Below are positions 19,088 to 29,288 of a stretch of 53,211 nt of DNA, in pieces. The translations under genes were made by a program, and so were the position numbers. Location of the stretch: assembly GCA_031553775.1 (NCBI GenBank), contig JAVBLA010000020.1, positions 1 to 53,211 on the forward strand, written 5' to 3'. How positions within the stretch are numbered: position 1 is the first letter of the stretch; each line of letters opens with the position of its first letter. Under the pieces are notes generated by a model. It had not been told where the DNA came from. It ran no database searches and worked only from the letters and a program-made list of their open reading frames with translations. This DNA is from JAISFI01 sp031553775. Lineage in GTDB: Bacteria; Bacteroidota; Bacteroidia; Bacteroidales; Azobacteroidaceae.

Positions 19088-20941
19088 TTACCAACCGGGA
19101 TTCTGAACCAGGTTATCCAAAGAATAAGCATCATCCAGGCAGAACGGATACCAGTAATTCCGCATACCGTATTTCCTGACTTCGGGGATTAAAGGCACTT
19201 CTTCGTAAGTAAAATGCAGAGTGCTTTTATCTTCAATACTGGCGTGGTTCGTTTCTATGGGTCTGGCTACGATCCCAGTAATAGGATAAGCGGTTTCGAA
19301 GAGTTTATGCATGATCATCCAGCGACGGATATCCCACCAGCGGTGGTTTTCAAACATCAGTTCCACAGCTCTTTCCCTCCGGTAGGCTTCCCTGAATTTA
19401 TCCGGAGTGGTGTATTCGTCGGGGAGATCTCCTATACCGGCACGGTTCCGTACGATATTCAGTGCTTGCAAAGCGGAAAGTTCGCATCCGTCTACTACAG
19501 CGGTAGCACTTCCTGTAGCTTCGAATGAAGCTTCTGCCAGGTCTAAATAAATTTCAGCTACCCGGATATACACAGTGATCACCCGTTTGGTGTAGTCACT
19601 TTTCAGGTTATCGGCTCCTTCCCAAATAAATTTTTTGCAGAAATAACCGGAATGCTGCCTTTTGTTTGTATATTGATTGGTCAATAAGGTATTGGCGATC
19701 TGTCCTCCCAGATAGCTGGTGATATACATGGGTTTATTGTTCGTGCCAGTACCCCATTTTTCTCCCGGTACCAGAATGTTATTGCGGAATCTGGGATCTC
19801 TGTCTACAAAAGGATTCTGGGCATCATATCCGGCTTTAGAATCGTCGATGGGATAATATTTTCCGTCTGTACCCTTTTTCTCATACAACTTCACCATGTT
19901 CTGGTTGGGAGCATTGAATGCCGCCGCGTCGTTTCCTGTTCCCACAGCATATTCCGAAGGAAGCCAGAAAGAACGGATATAACGGGAAAAGTTGGAGGCC
20001 TGGTCGCGGTTATACCACAAAAATTCCGGTTGGGTATAATTCGGAGGCAGCCAGTAAAAAATATTTTTATAGTCTGCCGTACCCATTAGATGATAATCTG
20101 CCGAATGTTCAGCAATGTATTTCAGCGTAGCTGTTGCTGATTGGGCGGCTAATTTAGCTCTGTTTTTATCATAATCCAATACAGAGAGGGTGGTCAGACT
20201 ATTTTGCATCAGAGGACTGGCATCGAACAGTCTGGTTTGAGTCATTAAAGCCAACGCGGCGGCTTTGGTAGCCCGTCCCACATTTTTATCGTCCCATTTA
20301 TCAGGCAACATACCGAGCGCTGTTTCCAGGTCTCCGTACATCCAGTCATGCGATTCATGGTAAGTAACCCGGGGAACATCCTCATCACCGTCTCCTACGT
20401 ATACTTTATCTAATATAGGCATTCCACCGTAACGTTTCATAAGGTTGAAATAATACCAGGCTCTCAGGAAATAAGTCTGCCCTAAAATCTCGTTCCTCTG
20501 GATATCGGTTAATCCGGGTACCTTGTCTATGTCCCGTATAATCCGGTTGGCAATACGTATGGATTGGAAACTGTATGCAATTACTGTTCTTCTTTGGACT
20601 CCGATCTCGAAAGTCTTGTCAGCTTTAATCAGCCAGTTCCCCGAATTCATGGTCATTACGGCCGGGCTATTCAGCATAGACGAAAGTTCGTCTGAAATTG
20701 CACTGATATGTGACCGTCCGTTTTCGTGTCCGGCGGTTCCGTTCTGATCATCCCCGTATTCATGGATGTTTTCCAGGTTATCGTACATTTTATCCATGAA
20801 ACCGCGTATGGAAGCATAATCTTTGTATACATCTTCCTCTGAGATACCCATATTAGGATCGATATCTAAGTAGGATTCACACGACGGGAACAGGAAAAGC
20901 AACAATAAACCGATCAAACTATATAAATATATTTTTTTCAT
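19088..20941 (-). CDS. SusD-like lipoprotein, first pair
   Basis: The protein has 617 residues, a lipoprotein signal peptide and lipobox Cys21 (LFPSCESYLDIDP). Family motifs include ILGQTYFLRAWYYFNLMKRY with the downstream GGMPI, and RRERAVELMFENHRWWDIRRW near the C-terminus. It should bind the glycan at the surface together with the SusC encoded immediately upstream (25-base gap). The second SusC gene starts 19 bases after its stop, so both SusCD pairs form one operon. Confidence 0.96.
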   Translation of the reverse strand: MKKIYLYSLIGLLLLFLFPSCESYLDIDPNMGISEEDVYKDYASIRGFMDKMYDNLENIHEYGDDQNGTAGHENGRSHISAISDELSSMLNSPAVMTMNSGNWLIKADKTFEIGVQRRTVIAYSFQSIRIANRIIRDIDKVPGLTDIQRNEILGQTYFLRAWYYFNLMKRYGGMPILDKVYVGDGDEDVPRVTYHESHDWMYGDLETALGMLPDKWDDKNVGRATKAAALALMTQTRLFDASPLMQNSLTTLSVLDYDKNRAKLAAQSATATLKYIAEHSADYHLMGTADYKNIFYWLPPNYTQPEFLWYNRDQASNFSRYIRSFWLPSEYAVGTGNDAAAFNAPNQNMVKLYEKKGTDGKYYPIDDSKAGYDAQNPFVDRDPRFRNNILVPGEKWGTGTNNKPMYITSYLGGQIANTLLTNQYTNKRQHSGYFCKKFIWEGADNLKSDYTKRVITVYIRVAEIYLDLAEASFEATGSATAVVDGCELSALQALNIVRNRAGIGDLPDEYTTPDKFREAYRRERAVELMFENHRWWDIRRWMIMHKLFETAYPITGIVARPIETNHASIEDKSTLHFTYEEVPLIPEVRKYGMRNYWYPFCLDDAYSLDNLVQNPGW

Positions 20942-20966
20942 TTCAGTTTTTATTTAGATATTTCCA

Positions 20967-23900
20967 TTAAAAAGTCAAACGCATTCCCAAATTATACCGG
21001 CGCACAATAGGATACACACTGGCATTGGCCGTTTCAGGGTCACGCCTTGGATCGGATTTGCTGAATGTAACCAGGTTATTCCCGTTCAAGTAGAACTGGC
21101 ATTGAGAAATATATAAGTTTTTCAACAATGTCTTGGGGATAGAATAGTTCAGTTCGATATTTTTCAATCGCACATAAGCATGGTTGGTATAAGTAAAGGT
21201 ACTGCCGACAGAATTGTACTCGTTTGCCAGGTGTACTGAAGGACGGACAGGACCATCTGCATTAACTTTGTCGGGAGTCCATCTGTCGAATGTATTGGGT
21301 TGGGCCTTTACATTCGAGCCGGGAAAATCCCAAAGCAAAGTGCTGATCTGTTCCTTGTACACTTCCGGAGCAGCATAGATCAATGCATTAAATCCGAAAT
21401 GTTTATAATTGAATCCCAGGGTCATACCACAAGTAGTAAGCGGATAATTAAGCTCTTTCAAAGGTACCTGGTCATCCAAGGTCAGGAATCCATCACCATT
21501 GTAATCCATGTAGAATAAATCTCCTGGTATTAATGCGCCCTGTGTAGTTTTATTGATACTGGTGACGGGCCCATTGAAAATATCGTCTATGGAAGTGTAA
21601 TTTCCGGTTGCGAGATACTTTCGTGATACGCCGATAGGTTTTCCTGCTTCTTTCAAATAATCAAGATAATTTTTAGGGTCATCTTTGAAAATCACCCGGT
21701 TTTCACTGGAAGCAATATTAAATTTAGCAAAATAGCGAAAATCTTTATTTAGCTTGTCATTCCAGGATACTTCGAACTCAAATCCGTGGCTTTTGGTTTC
21801 ACCGTAGTTAACAGTCGGAACCCCCGCACCGAACCAGGATGCAATAGATTTACGTTGCATCAGGATTTTATCCCGTTTTTCTGCAAACAGGTCGACGGTC
21901 ATATTCAATTTATCAAATAACCCCACTTCCAAACCCAGGTTCTGTTTGGCACAGACTTCCCAAATCAGCTTAGAATTAGCTACCTGGCCTTCCCAGTACA
22001 TGGGTCCCCAATTTACATTTTGATCTAATCCCAAGGTAATGTTTCCTCCGGTTTCATATAATTGTATCCAGCCGAAACGTTCGGTATTTGGTGGCATTTT
22101 ACTATTCCCGACTTCTCCGTAAGAGTATCTTAATTTCAGGTTTGACAAGGGTTTCCAGTTCATCCAGGGTTCTTCCGATACCCTCCAGCCCACAGAGTAG
22201 GAGGGGAAAAAACCGTATTTTTTTCCCGGTGCGAAACCTTCCGAACCATTAGCGGCTCCATTCACTTCTACCAGATAAGTTTCTTTCCAGTTGTATGTGA
22301 TACGTGTCACATAATCCATTTCACGGATAGGAAATTCCATTTTTGTCCCGTTATTTCTTTTCGCAAAATCACTGTTCTTTCCACTCCATAATAATAGTCC
22401 GGTGAGATTATGATCACCGAATGAACCGCTATAGTTGAAAGCCAATTCAAAATATTCGTCTCTTTTATAGTTATCGAAAAGATTATAAGTGGCGGTAGAA
22501 GGGAGCCCTTCTGTGCTTGTAGGTAGCGGGAAACGGGTTTCTCCTTTTAACGGATAAGATAGAATATTTCCATCTGTATCTGTTATTGGTTGGCTGTAAT
22601 CCCATAACCTGGCATAACGAATTTCATTTTTCGGACCGGTGGTGGAACTAGCTTTGTAAATTCCGTTGTTGATAATCTGCTCGTAAGTAGTGGAATAAGA
22701 TGAATAGGAGTAAGTTCCCTTGAAAGATAATCCTTTCAGAAGAAAATCCAGATCTTGTTTGAGCGTGATATCATAGAAGCCCTGGAATGTTTTTTCATTT
22801 GCCTGTCCGCCTGTAAGCATGTTAGCAATCAAATTGGCACGCGCGGTAGTATCGTCACCCCAATGTCCGTCGCTGTATTTGATCGGGAAAGAATTGGTTG
22901 GGGTGGTCAGGAACATAGGGAAGAAATAACTGTCATCACTTAACCAGTCCTGGAAGATAGGCTGGTTTCTATAACTCATTTTTCCGGCTAAATTAGTTGT
23001 TAAAACGGTAGTAGGAGTAATATTCAGGTCTACATTGAACCTCCAGTTATATCTCCGGTAATTAAAGCTGGGATCGTAATCCGGTTGTTTTTCGGTTTTA
23101 TATACGTCCCCGTCATACAGGTAACCTAATGAAACGAAATAACGCATTTTTTCCGTTCCTCCCCGTGCATTCAGGTTGTATGTTTGTTCGGTTGCCACAT
23201 CCCTGACGGTTTCATCCCACCAGTCGATTTCCGGGAAATAATCGTTGTAAGGTCCGTAATTTCCGGTGGCGTATGCATTTCTCCATGCATCCATAGTGGA
23301 TTCCGGAATAACTTTTCCCCATTGCAGGTCGTTGATCTGTGCTTCATTATACATGCCCATGGATGTTACATAATCTGCCCAGTCTAATTTTACCGAAGGT
23401 TGTTTAAAACCCATATTGGCGTTGAAACTGACTTCCGGTTTGGTTTTCATCCCGCGTTTAGTGGTCAGCAGAATTACTCCGTTTCCCCCTCTTTGCCCGA
23501 ATACGGCGGTTGCGGAAGCATCTTTCAGTACGGAAATGGTTTCGATCTCATTCATGTCGATATCGTTGAAACTCCGTTCCACGCCGTCTACCATAATTAA
23601 AGGACTTGCATCTCCCCAGGTGCCTTTACCCCGGATGAAGAGATCCGCAGAATTTGCTCCTGGTTTGGAGTTGGTATTGATGGCTACTACCCCCGGCATT
23701 TGTCCCTGTAAAGCTTCGGAGATAGAGGTAACTCCCCCGGTCTTTAGCAGGTCGTCTCCTTTGGTGGTGGTAATGGCAGCTACGGAAGATGATTTTTTCT
23801 GTACCCCGTAACCGACTACTACGATTTCATCGATTATCTTGACATTTTCAGTCATGTTGATATTCAGGTGTTTCTGAGTACCGATTGTAGTTTCGGTAGT

Positions 23901-24137
23901 CAGATAACCGATGTAAGAAAACACCAAGGTCTGCCCTTGTTGGACTTCTATGCTGAAGCGGCCTTCGAAGTCGGTAACGGTTCCTTTGTCCGTTCCTTTG
24001 ATTACTACACTTACGCCTATCAGTTCTTCATTGAGGTTCGCGTCTTTCACCACTCCGGTAACCGGTTGCTGGCAATAAAGCGATAGCGGGCACAACAAAC
24101 AACAGATAAACATCAGTTTTTTCAGTCGATTTCCCAT
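20967..24137 (-). CDS. SusC-like TonB-dependent transporter, first pair
   Basis: This 1056-residue protein has a signal peptide (cleavage near LYCQQ), a carboxypeptidase-regulatory-like domain (VTGVVKDANLNEELIGVSVV, YIGYLT), the usual link DEIVVVGYGVQKK, a plug with FIRGKGT and IMVDGVERSFNDI, and a beta barrel ending in YNLGMRLTF. It is the outer-membrane import channel of the first SusCD pair. The 49-base gap to the upstream esterase gene lacks an exact -7 box, so it may be read from upstream or from a regulator-dependent promoter. The 16-mer at 24143-24158 also occurs before the T9SS gene at 12987. Confidence 0.97.
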   Translation of the reverse strand: MGNRLKKLMFICCLLCPLSLYCQQPVTGVVKDANLNEELIGVSVVIKGTDKGTVTDFEGRFSIEVQQGQTLVFSYIGYLTTETTIGTQKHLNINMTENVKIIDEIVVVGYGVQKKSSSVAAITTTKGDDLLKTGGVTSISEALQGQMPGVVAINTNSKPGANSADLFIRGKGTWGDASPLIMVDGVERSFNDIDMNEIETISVLKDASATAVFGQRGGNGVILLTTKRGMKTKPEVSFNANMGFKQPSVKLDWADYVTSMGMYNEAQINDLQWGKVIPESTMDAWRNAYATGNYGPYNDYFPEIDWWDETVRDVATEQTYNLNARGGTEKMRYFVSLGYLYDGDVYKTEKQPDYDPSFNYRRYNWRFNVDLNITPTTVLTTNLAGKMSYRNQPIFQDWLSDDSYFFPMFLTTPTNSFPIKYSDGHWGDDTTARANLIANMLTGGQANEKTFQGFYDITLKQDLDFLLKGLSFKGTYSYSSYSTTYEQIINNGIYKASSTTGPKNEIRYARLWDYSQPITDTDGNILSYPLKGETRFPLPTSTEGLPSTATYNLFDNYKRDEYFELAFNYSGSFGDHNLTGLLLWSGKNSDFAKRNNGTKMEFPIREMDYVTRITYNWKETYLVEVNGAANGSEGFAPGKKYGFFPSYSVGWRVSEEPWMNWKPLSNLKLRYSYGEVGNSKMPPNTERFGWIQLYETGGNITLGLDQNVNWGPMYWEGQVANSKLIWEVCAKQNLGLEVGLFDKLNMTVDLFAEKRDKILMQRKSIASWFGAGVPTVNYGETKSHGFEFEVSWNDKLNKDFRYFAKFNIASSENRVIFKDDPKNYLDYLKEAGKPIGVSRKYLATGNYTSIDDIFNGPVTSINKTTQGALIPGDLFYMDYNGDGFLTLDDQVPLKELNYPLTTCGMTLGFNYKHFGFNALIYAAPEVYKEQISTLLWDFPGSNVKAQPNTFDRWTPDKVNADGPVRPSVHLANEYNSVGSTFTYTNHAYVRLKNIELNYSIPKTLLKNLYISQCQFYLNGNNLVTFSKSDPRRDPETANASVYPIVRRYNLGMRLTF

Positions 24138-24186
24138 AAGTATTTAATTAATTGTTAAACAATATTTGCTGTTAGATATTTATGTT

Positions 24187-25836
24187 TCATTTTTTCTTTT
24201 CGATGTTGTTCTTGAAAAACTCCAGCACATAGGGTGAGGCTTCGGATGGAAAACCATGCCCTTTCGGATGGATATAAGTTGTTACGGATGTTCCTTTGGA
24301 AGAAGGATAGACCGTAACATATTCTGAAGTTTTCTTTCCCTTTTTTACATCACAACCATTTAATTCCAATACGGACCGGAGAGTTTCTACCTGCCATTCA
24401 TATTTGACGAGATCGTCTTTTTCTCCCGATAAAATAAAGGCTGTTTTCGGTTGCAATACTCCTTTCAACGAAGCTCCGGGCTGATCCAGTATCAAAGTAT
24501 TGGTTGCCGCAGCCGTAGGAGCTACCGCAGCAAAAACGTCACCCCTCATCGCCCATAATACATAGGTAAAATAACCTCCGTTGGAATGTCCCGTTAAAAA
24601 AACCTGTCCGGGATCGACCCGGTAATTTTCTTTAAAATAAGATAACATCGTATCAAAAAACTTTACGTCTCTGTCGCCCGATTGCCCCGTTTGCATCTGC
24701 CAACCGGCCCGGGGATCTTCTTTTCCGAATAATTTGCCCGAGTTTCTCAATCCCTGGGGATATACCACGATGGCATCCGGCCAGTATTTGGAAAATTTAT
24801 ACCTTTCGTTGGCCATTTCCATCGATCCGCCGCGTCCGTGATAGGCAAATATCAAGGGAAGGGAACGTGTTTTGGCCGACTCAGGAATATACACCAGTGC
24901 TTTCCTTGGTTTGCCGTCTACCATCCATTCCTGTTCTTTTACCTGGGTAATCGCCGGGTCTAACCAGCCTAAGGAGACTAAAAATTCATCTATATTCCTC
25001 AGTACGAGCGGATAGAATTTGTTATCTTCGTTGTAATTGTAAAAACCGTGTGGCTGTTTGTCGTATACTATCAGGTCGCAACGTCCGCCAACTGCCTTTA
25101 CATCTGCTTCGAATTTGCGGACGCCTTCCATGGGAGTCCTGTTATCAGCGCTTCCGGCCACATACAGCACCGGAGGAATTCCTTTGGCAATATTGCAGGC
25201 GGGAATGAACTTTTTCCAGTTGTCGCCCAACAGATCTTTCCCTCTTCCGTGGGTATCGTCTAATGCAATGGTCAGGCAGATTACCGCATTGGGTTTACTG
25301 GAAACGGACAGATCTTCTCCTTTTTCGTCGAATTCGGAGGATAAGGTCGCGGCAGCAGCCGATAGATAGCCTCCGGCAGAACCTCCGCCCGCAGCAACGC
25401 GGTCAGGGTCTATTCCCAGTTTTTTTGAATTGTTCCGTAACCAGCGGATAACCGATTTAGCATCTTTCACACATTCTACAGGTGTGTTTTTCAATCTGTA
25501 TTGGGCAGAAAAAGCCACTATCCCGCAATCGGCAAAATGCTGGCACTGGGCATAAAACTGGCTCGGGGAACCGGAGGTATATCCTCCGCCGTGAAAGAAT
25601 ACGATGCAAGGAGTATTAGCCCCCACTTTATGTTCCTTGGGTTTGAATATGCTGATTTCCAGGCTATCGTTTCCAATAACTTTATAGACCTGTTTTTTGT
25701 TGGGCCGGTAATATTTTTCTGCCAGGTTACCTGCTTTTTCCATATTTCCTTCCTGTTTCTGTTTTTGTGCAGCAAGAGAAAGGGTGAACAGGAGCAGAAT
25801 TCCGAATATAAATGGCAATTTCATCGTCTGACGCAT
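24187..25836 (-). CDS. Two-headed alpha/beta-hydrolase carbohydrate esterase
   Basis: Two esterase domains are fused in this 549-residue secreted protein. The first (about 45-290) is of hormone-sensitive-lipase type: oxyanion motif HGGG (82-85), nucleophile Ser153 in GGSAGG, then Asp231 (GSADNRT) and His263 (QPHG). The second (about 300-549) resembles feruloyl-esterase or PHB-depolymerase-like hydrolases: YHGRGGS, nucleophile Ser418 in TGHSNGGY and a late His in HPKGHGFP. The likely role is removal of acetyl or aromatic acyl esters from the target polysaccharide. It starts one base after the stop of the preceding esterase gene. An in-frame ATG at 25824 is an equally good start. Acyl specificity is not readable. 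Confidence 0.9.
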   Translation of the reverse strand: MRQTMKLPFIFGILLLFTLSLAAQKQKQEGNMEKAGNLAEKYYRPNKKQVYKVIGNDSLEISIFKPKEHKVGANTPCIVFFHGGGYTSGSPSQFYAQCQHFADCGIVAFSAQYRLKNTPVECVKDAKSVIRWLRNNSKKLGIDPDRVAAGGGSAGGYLSAAAATLSSEFDEKGEDLSVSSKPNAVICLTIALDDTHGRGKDLLGDNWKKFIPACNIAKGIPPVLYVAGSADNRTPMEGVRKFEADVKAVGGRCDLIVYDKQPHGFYNYNEDNKFYPLVLRNIDEFLVSLGWLDPAITQVKEQEWMVDGKPRKALVYIPESAKTRSLPLIFAYHGRGGSMEMANERYKFSKYWPDAIVVYPQGLRNSGKLFGKEDPRAGWQMQTGQSGDRDVKFFDTMLSYFKENYRVDPGQVFLTGHSNGGYFTYVLWAMRGDVFAAVAPTAAATNTLILDQPGASLKGVLQPKTAFILSGEKDDLVKYEWQVETLRSVLELNGCDVKKGKKTSEYVTVYPSSKGTSVTTYIHPKGHGFPSEASPYVLEFFKNNIEKKK

Positions 25837-25837
25837 T

Positions 25838-26821
25838 TTATTTCAGTTTGAATATTTCTTTGGAAAAACGATACATCTCCATGGTAATTTCTTCATATTT
25901 ATCGGAAGCATTCTTGTTAAAAAATGCATGTACATAATATGGATAGATTAATTTGTTGATTTTTCCACCCTTGGCGGCAACTGCATCGCACAAAGCAACC
26001 GCTTGCTGGTAGGGAATGGTTGTATCGGCAGTGCCGTGCGCCACCATAACTGCCGGGGGATTTTTTTTAGGGATCTGGTAGACTGAGGACATCTCCCTGG
26101 CTTTTTCCTGGCTGTCGATAAACCGCAGGTAAGGCCGGTCTTTCCCGGGAAAGTTTCCGGCAGGCGGGAACTCTGTAAGATCGTAGAGCCCGTTACAGCC
26201 GATATAAAGGCTGCAACCTTCTTTTTTCATGGCCCAGTACGACGACAAAGGTGTGCCTGCCGAACCTCCCGCGTACCCGAAGCGTTTCATGTCGAGATTC
26301 CATTCTTTGGCGTGTGCCTGTGTAAAACGGAAGGCTTCGTCGATCTCTTCGAGTCCCTGTTCAAAATGGCCGTTGTTTTTCTGAAGTGTGTAAGTAATCC
26401 GTATCCCGGCGATTCCCCGGGATGCTAAGTATTGCGATTGATTTTTGAACGAAGAAGGTCCGCCACTTATCCAACTTCCACCATGTACATAGATAATAAA
26501 AGGAAATGGACCTTTCATTCCGGAGGGAATATCTACTTCCATGCTGAGGGAGTAAGTGCCGTAGTCTTTAAAAATATATTCTTTGGTGGTACATTTTTCG
26601 TAATCACTGCCCTGTATTTTATCAGGCTTGTAAACATAAGGTACGCATAGGTCCGCTACCTGCGACAGATCGATTATTTTTTCGATCTCACCTTGTTTTT
26701 TTATTTTACATGTACCATCCGTCCGTTTTTCTATTTCCATTCCATAACGGTTTTTCTTTTGTCCGGCTATGGAAAAAGCTACAATGAGACAACAGGCTAT
26801 CAGAAGATATTTTTTCATCAT
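25838..26821 (-). CDS. Secreted alpha/beta-hydrolase, probable acyl esterase
   Basis: This 327-residue protein has a signal peptide ending near SIAGQ and a single alpha/beta-hydrolase domain. The oxyanion motif is YVHGGSW (HGGS 113-116), the nucleophile Ser187 lies in YAGGSAGTP, and Asp266 (HGTADTT) and His298 (YYVHAFF) complete the triad. It resembles the first domain of the downstream two-headed esterase, and the genes nearly touch, so they may have arisen by duplication. It probably deacylates a glycan side group. Starts at 26821 and 26818 are equivalent. Confidence 0.9.
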   Translation of the reverse strand: MMKKYLLIACCLIVAFSIAGQKKNRYGMEIEKRTDGTCKIKKQGEIEKIIDLSQVADLCVPYVYKPDKIQGSDYEKCTTKEYIFKDYGTYSLSMEVDIPSGMKGPFPFIIYVHGGSWISGGPSSFKNQSQYLASRGIAGIRITYTLQKNNGHFEQGLEEIDEAFRFTQAHAKEWNLDMKRFGYAGGSAGTPLSSYWAMKKEGCSLYIGCNGLYDLTEFPPAGNFPGKDRPYLRFIDSQEKAREMSSVYQIPKKNPPAVMVAHGTADTTIPYQQAVALCDAVAAKGGKINKLIYPYYVHAFFNKNASDKYEEITMEMYRFSKEIFKLK

Positions 26822-26843
26822 ATATATTTAGCTGTCTTAAGAT

Positions 26844-29288
26844 TTAATTTTCGGAAATCAGTTCGATCATTTCTGCTTTTAAGTCTTCGGCAGATGCTTT
26901 CAAACGGATTTTCCCTGTTTTTTCCAATGATTGTACCACCACGACGCACTGGCCGCTGAAGGCTTTCATCTCATTGCCGGATAAAGATTGTATATTGGTG
27001 GGGTCTCCATTGGTTACTCCTCTTACAAAACCGTCACCTTCTGCTTCAAAACGAATGTTGTTTTCCGCCCAGGGACAAAGGTTACCGTCTTTGTCCAATA
27101 CGGAAACCGTGATGAAAGAGAGGTCTTTTCCATCTGCTTTCAAGCGGCTTCGATCGGCTTTTAAACGTATTTTTTCGGGTTTTCCTGCCGTTTTTTTGAT
27201 TATTTCTGTTGCTTTTTTTCCATTCTTGTTAAAAGCTACCACCTTAATCTCTCCGGGTTGGTAAATCACATCGTCCCATACAATCCGGTAATGGTGATAA
27301 AGCGGGCCGGTCATGTCTTTCTTCCGGATGCCCATGCTTTTTCCGTTGATAAACAGTTCTGCCGAAGGATAGGAGGTGTACACATGTACCGGAGTCACTT
27401 TTCCGATGCGTTCTGGCCACGTCCAATGAGGCAGCATGTGCAATACCCCTTTATCTGTCCATTTGCTTTGATACAGGTAGAAACGGTCTTTAGGAATTCC
27501 TCCCAGGTCGATGATCCCGAAATAGGAGCTGTGGGAAGGCCAGTTGTAAGGAGTGGGCTCTCCCAGGTAATCGAATCCTGTCCATACGAATTCACCTGCG
27601 ATGAAAGGAAAAGAATCCTGTGCGGCAAACTCCATGTCGGGAGAAGTCGCCCAACGCGGATATTCCATGTCGTAAGAAGAACATTGATTGTCTTCGTACA
27701 TATGATGTACCTTCGGTTCGACCGGAAAATAATATTTTCCACGGGAACTGATAGTAGAAGCAGTTTCACTGCCATACATTTTCCAGTGCGGAAATTGTTG
27801 GTGGATATATCTGTAATGCTGGGGTTTATAGTTCCATCCCGGAACATCCACTATTTCAGAAAATCCTCTTTTGATAGCGCCTTCCCAGCGGTTAAATCCT
27901 GCTGTGACCGGACGTGTCGGGTCTTCACGGTGGCAGATATCCGTCAGGAAACGACAATAAAATTCTCCTCCTTCAATTTCCTGTTCCCGGATTTCATTAC
28001 CGATACTCCACATGATCACGCAAGGATGGTTCCGGTCGCGATGGATTTGCGCTACCATATCTTTTTCCGCCCATTGATCCCATAAAATATTGTATCCGTT
28101 CTTGTTTTTCGGATTTTTCCATTCGTCGAAAGATTCGTCGATGACTAAAAACCCCATTTGGTCGCATAGATCCAGTAATTCCGGGGCAGGAGGGTTGTGG
28201 CTGGTACGGATGGCATTACATCCCATGTCCTGTAATATTTCAAGCTGACGCTGCAACGCCCGGTAGTTAATGGCCGCACCTAACGGTCCCAGGTCGTGAT
28301 GCTGGCAGACTCCGTTCAATTGTACCCGTTCCCCGTTCAGGAAAAATCCTTTTTCATTATCGAACCGGATACTACGGATACCGAAAGTGGTGCGATATTC
28401 ATCGCATGTCTTACCATCGATAGAAATGTTTGAGACGGCAGTATATAAATAAGTATGCCGGATATCCCAAAGTAAGGGGGAAGATATTTTCAATTGTTGT
28501 TTACAGGTATTTTCCTTGTCTATCGACATATTGATCCGGTCTTCAGCGACCACCTTTCCTGCCGGGTCTAAAATAACCGTTTGCAAAATGCCTGCCTGTT
28601 TCTTTCCTGATTGGTTTAGTATTATGGTTTGGATGTCGACGGTAGATTCTTTGGCATCTACTACCGGCGTAGTGATGTAAGTTCCCCAATGTTTTACATG
28701 TACCGGATCTGTCAATACAATCCTGACATTCCGGTAAATTCCCGCTCCGGGATACCAACGGGAAGATTCTTCCTTATTTTCCAATCTTACGGCCAGTATA
28801 TTTTTCTTTCCCGGCAGCATATAATCTGTCAATTCAAACGAAAAAGAGGCATACCCGTAAGGCCAGGTTCCGATCTGTTGTCCGTTGAAATAAACCACGG
28901 CATTGCTCATGGCGCCGTCAAACTCCACGAAGCACCTTTTTCCGGATGTTTCCCGGGGGAGTTCGATAGCCTTCCTATACCATCCTACGCCTACCCAGGG
29001 AAGACTTCCTGTTCTTCCTGTCCGCAATTTTTTCTTGGTTTCTCCGTCTTCGGTAACTTTTACGGATTGGGCATCGTGTAGTTCATTGAAAGGTCCTTTG
29101 ATTGCCCAGTCATGTGGTACGGTGACATTTTCCCACAGTTGGTCGTCGAAATTTGATTTTTCAGCTTGTTTTATATCCGACTGAGTAAATTTCCAACCCT
29201 TCTCCAATGGGATTACCTGCCTGTTTTGTGCAGGTAAAATTCCATAAGAGAAACAGAGCACGCAAAAAATGAAAAAAATATATCTCAT
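26844..29288 (-). CDS. GH2 beta-galactosidase-like glycoside hydrolase with DUF4982
   Basis: This 814-residue secreted enzyme has the GH2 order: jelly-roll sugar-binding domain (about 25-195, VPHDWAIKGPF, GVGWYRKA), Ig-like domain, and TIM barrel with MWSIGNEIRE (acid/base Glu432) and YGSETAST (nucleophile Glu508). A DUF4982 domain follows (VHVYTSYPSAELFINGKS), then a bacterial Ig-like C-terminal domain. This build is common in gut GH2 beta-galactosidases, although beta-glucuronidase and related activities also occur in the family. It is preceded by a 17-bp inverted repeat (29336-29388) and followed closely by the esterase genes. Confidence 0.93.
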   Translation of the reverse strand: MRYIFFIFCVLCFSYGILPAQNRQVIPLEKGWKFTQSDIKQAEKSNFDDQLWENVTVPHDWAIKGPFNELHDAQSVKVTEDGETKKKLRTGRTGSLPWVGVGWYRKAIELPRETSGKRCFVEFDGAMSNAVVYFNGQQIGTWPYGYASFSFELTDYMLPGKKNILAVRLENKEESSRWYPGAGIYRNVRIVLTDPVHVKHWGTYITTPVVDAKESTVDIQTIILNQSGKKQAGILQTVILDPAGKVVAEDRINMSIDKENTCKQQLKISSPLLWDIRHTYLYTAVSNISIDGKTCDEYRTTFGIRSIRFDNEKGFFLNGERVQLNGVCQHHDLGPLGAAINYRALQRQLEILQDMGCNAIRTSHNPPAPELLDLCDQMGFLVIDESFDEWKNPKNKNGYNILWDQWAEKDMVAQIHRDRNHPCVIMWSIGNEIREQEIEGGEFYCRFLTDICHREDPTRPVTAGFNRWEGAIKRGFSEIVDVPGWNYKPQHYRYIHQQFPHWKMYGSETASTISSRGKYYFPVEPKVHHMYEDNQCSSYDMEYPRWATSPDMEFAAQDSFPFIAGEFVWTGFDYLGEPTPYNWPSHSSYFGIIDLGGIPKDRFYLYQSKWTDKGVLHMLPHWTWPERIGKVTPVHVYTSYPSAELFINGKSMGIRKKDMTGPLYHHYRIVWDDVIYQPGEIKVVAFNKNGKKATEIIKKTAGKPEKIRLKADRSRLKADGKDLSFITVSVLDKDGNLCPWAENNIRFEAEGDGFVRGVTNGDPTNIQSLSGNEMKAFSGQCVVVVQSLEKTGKIRLKASAEDLKAEMIELISEN

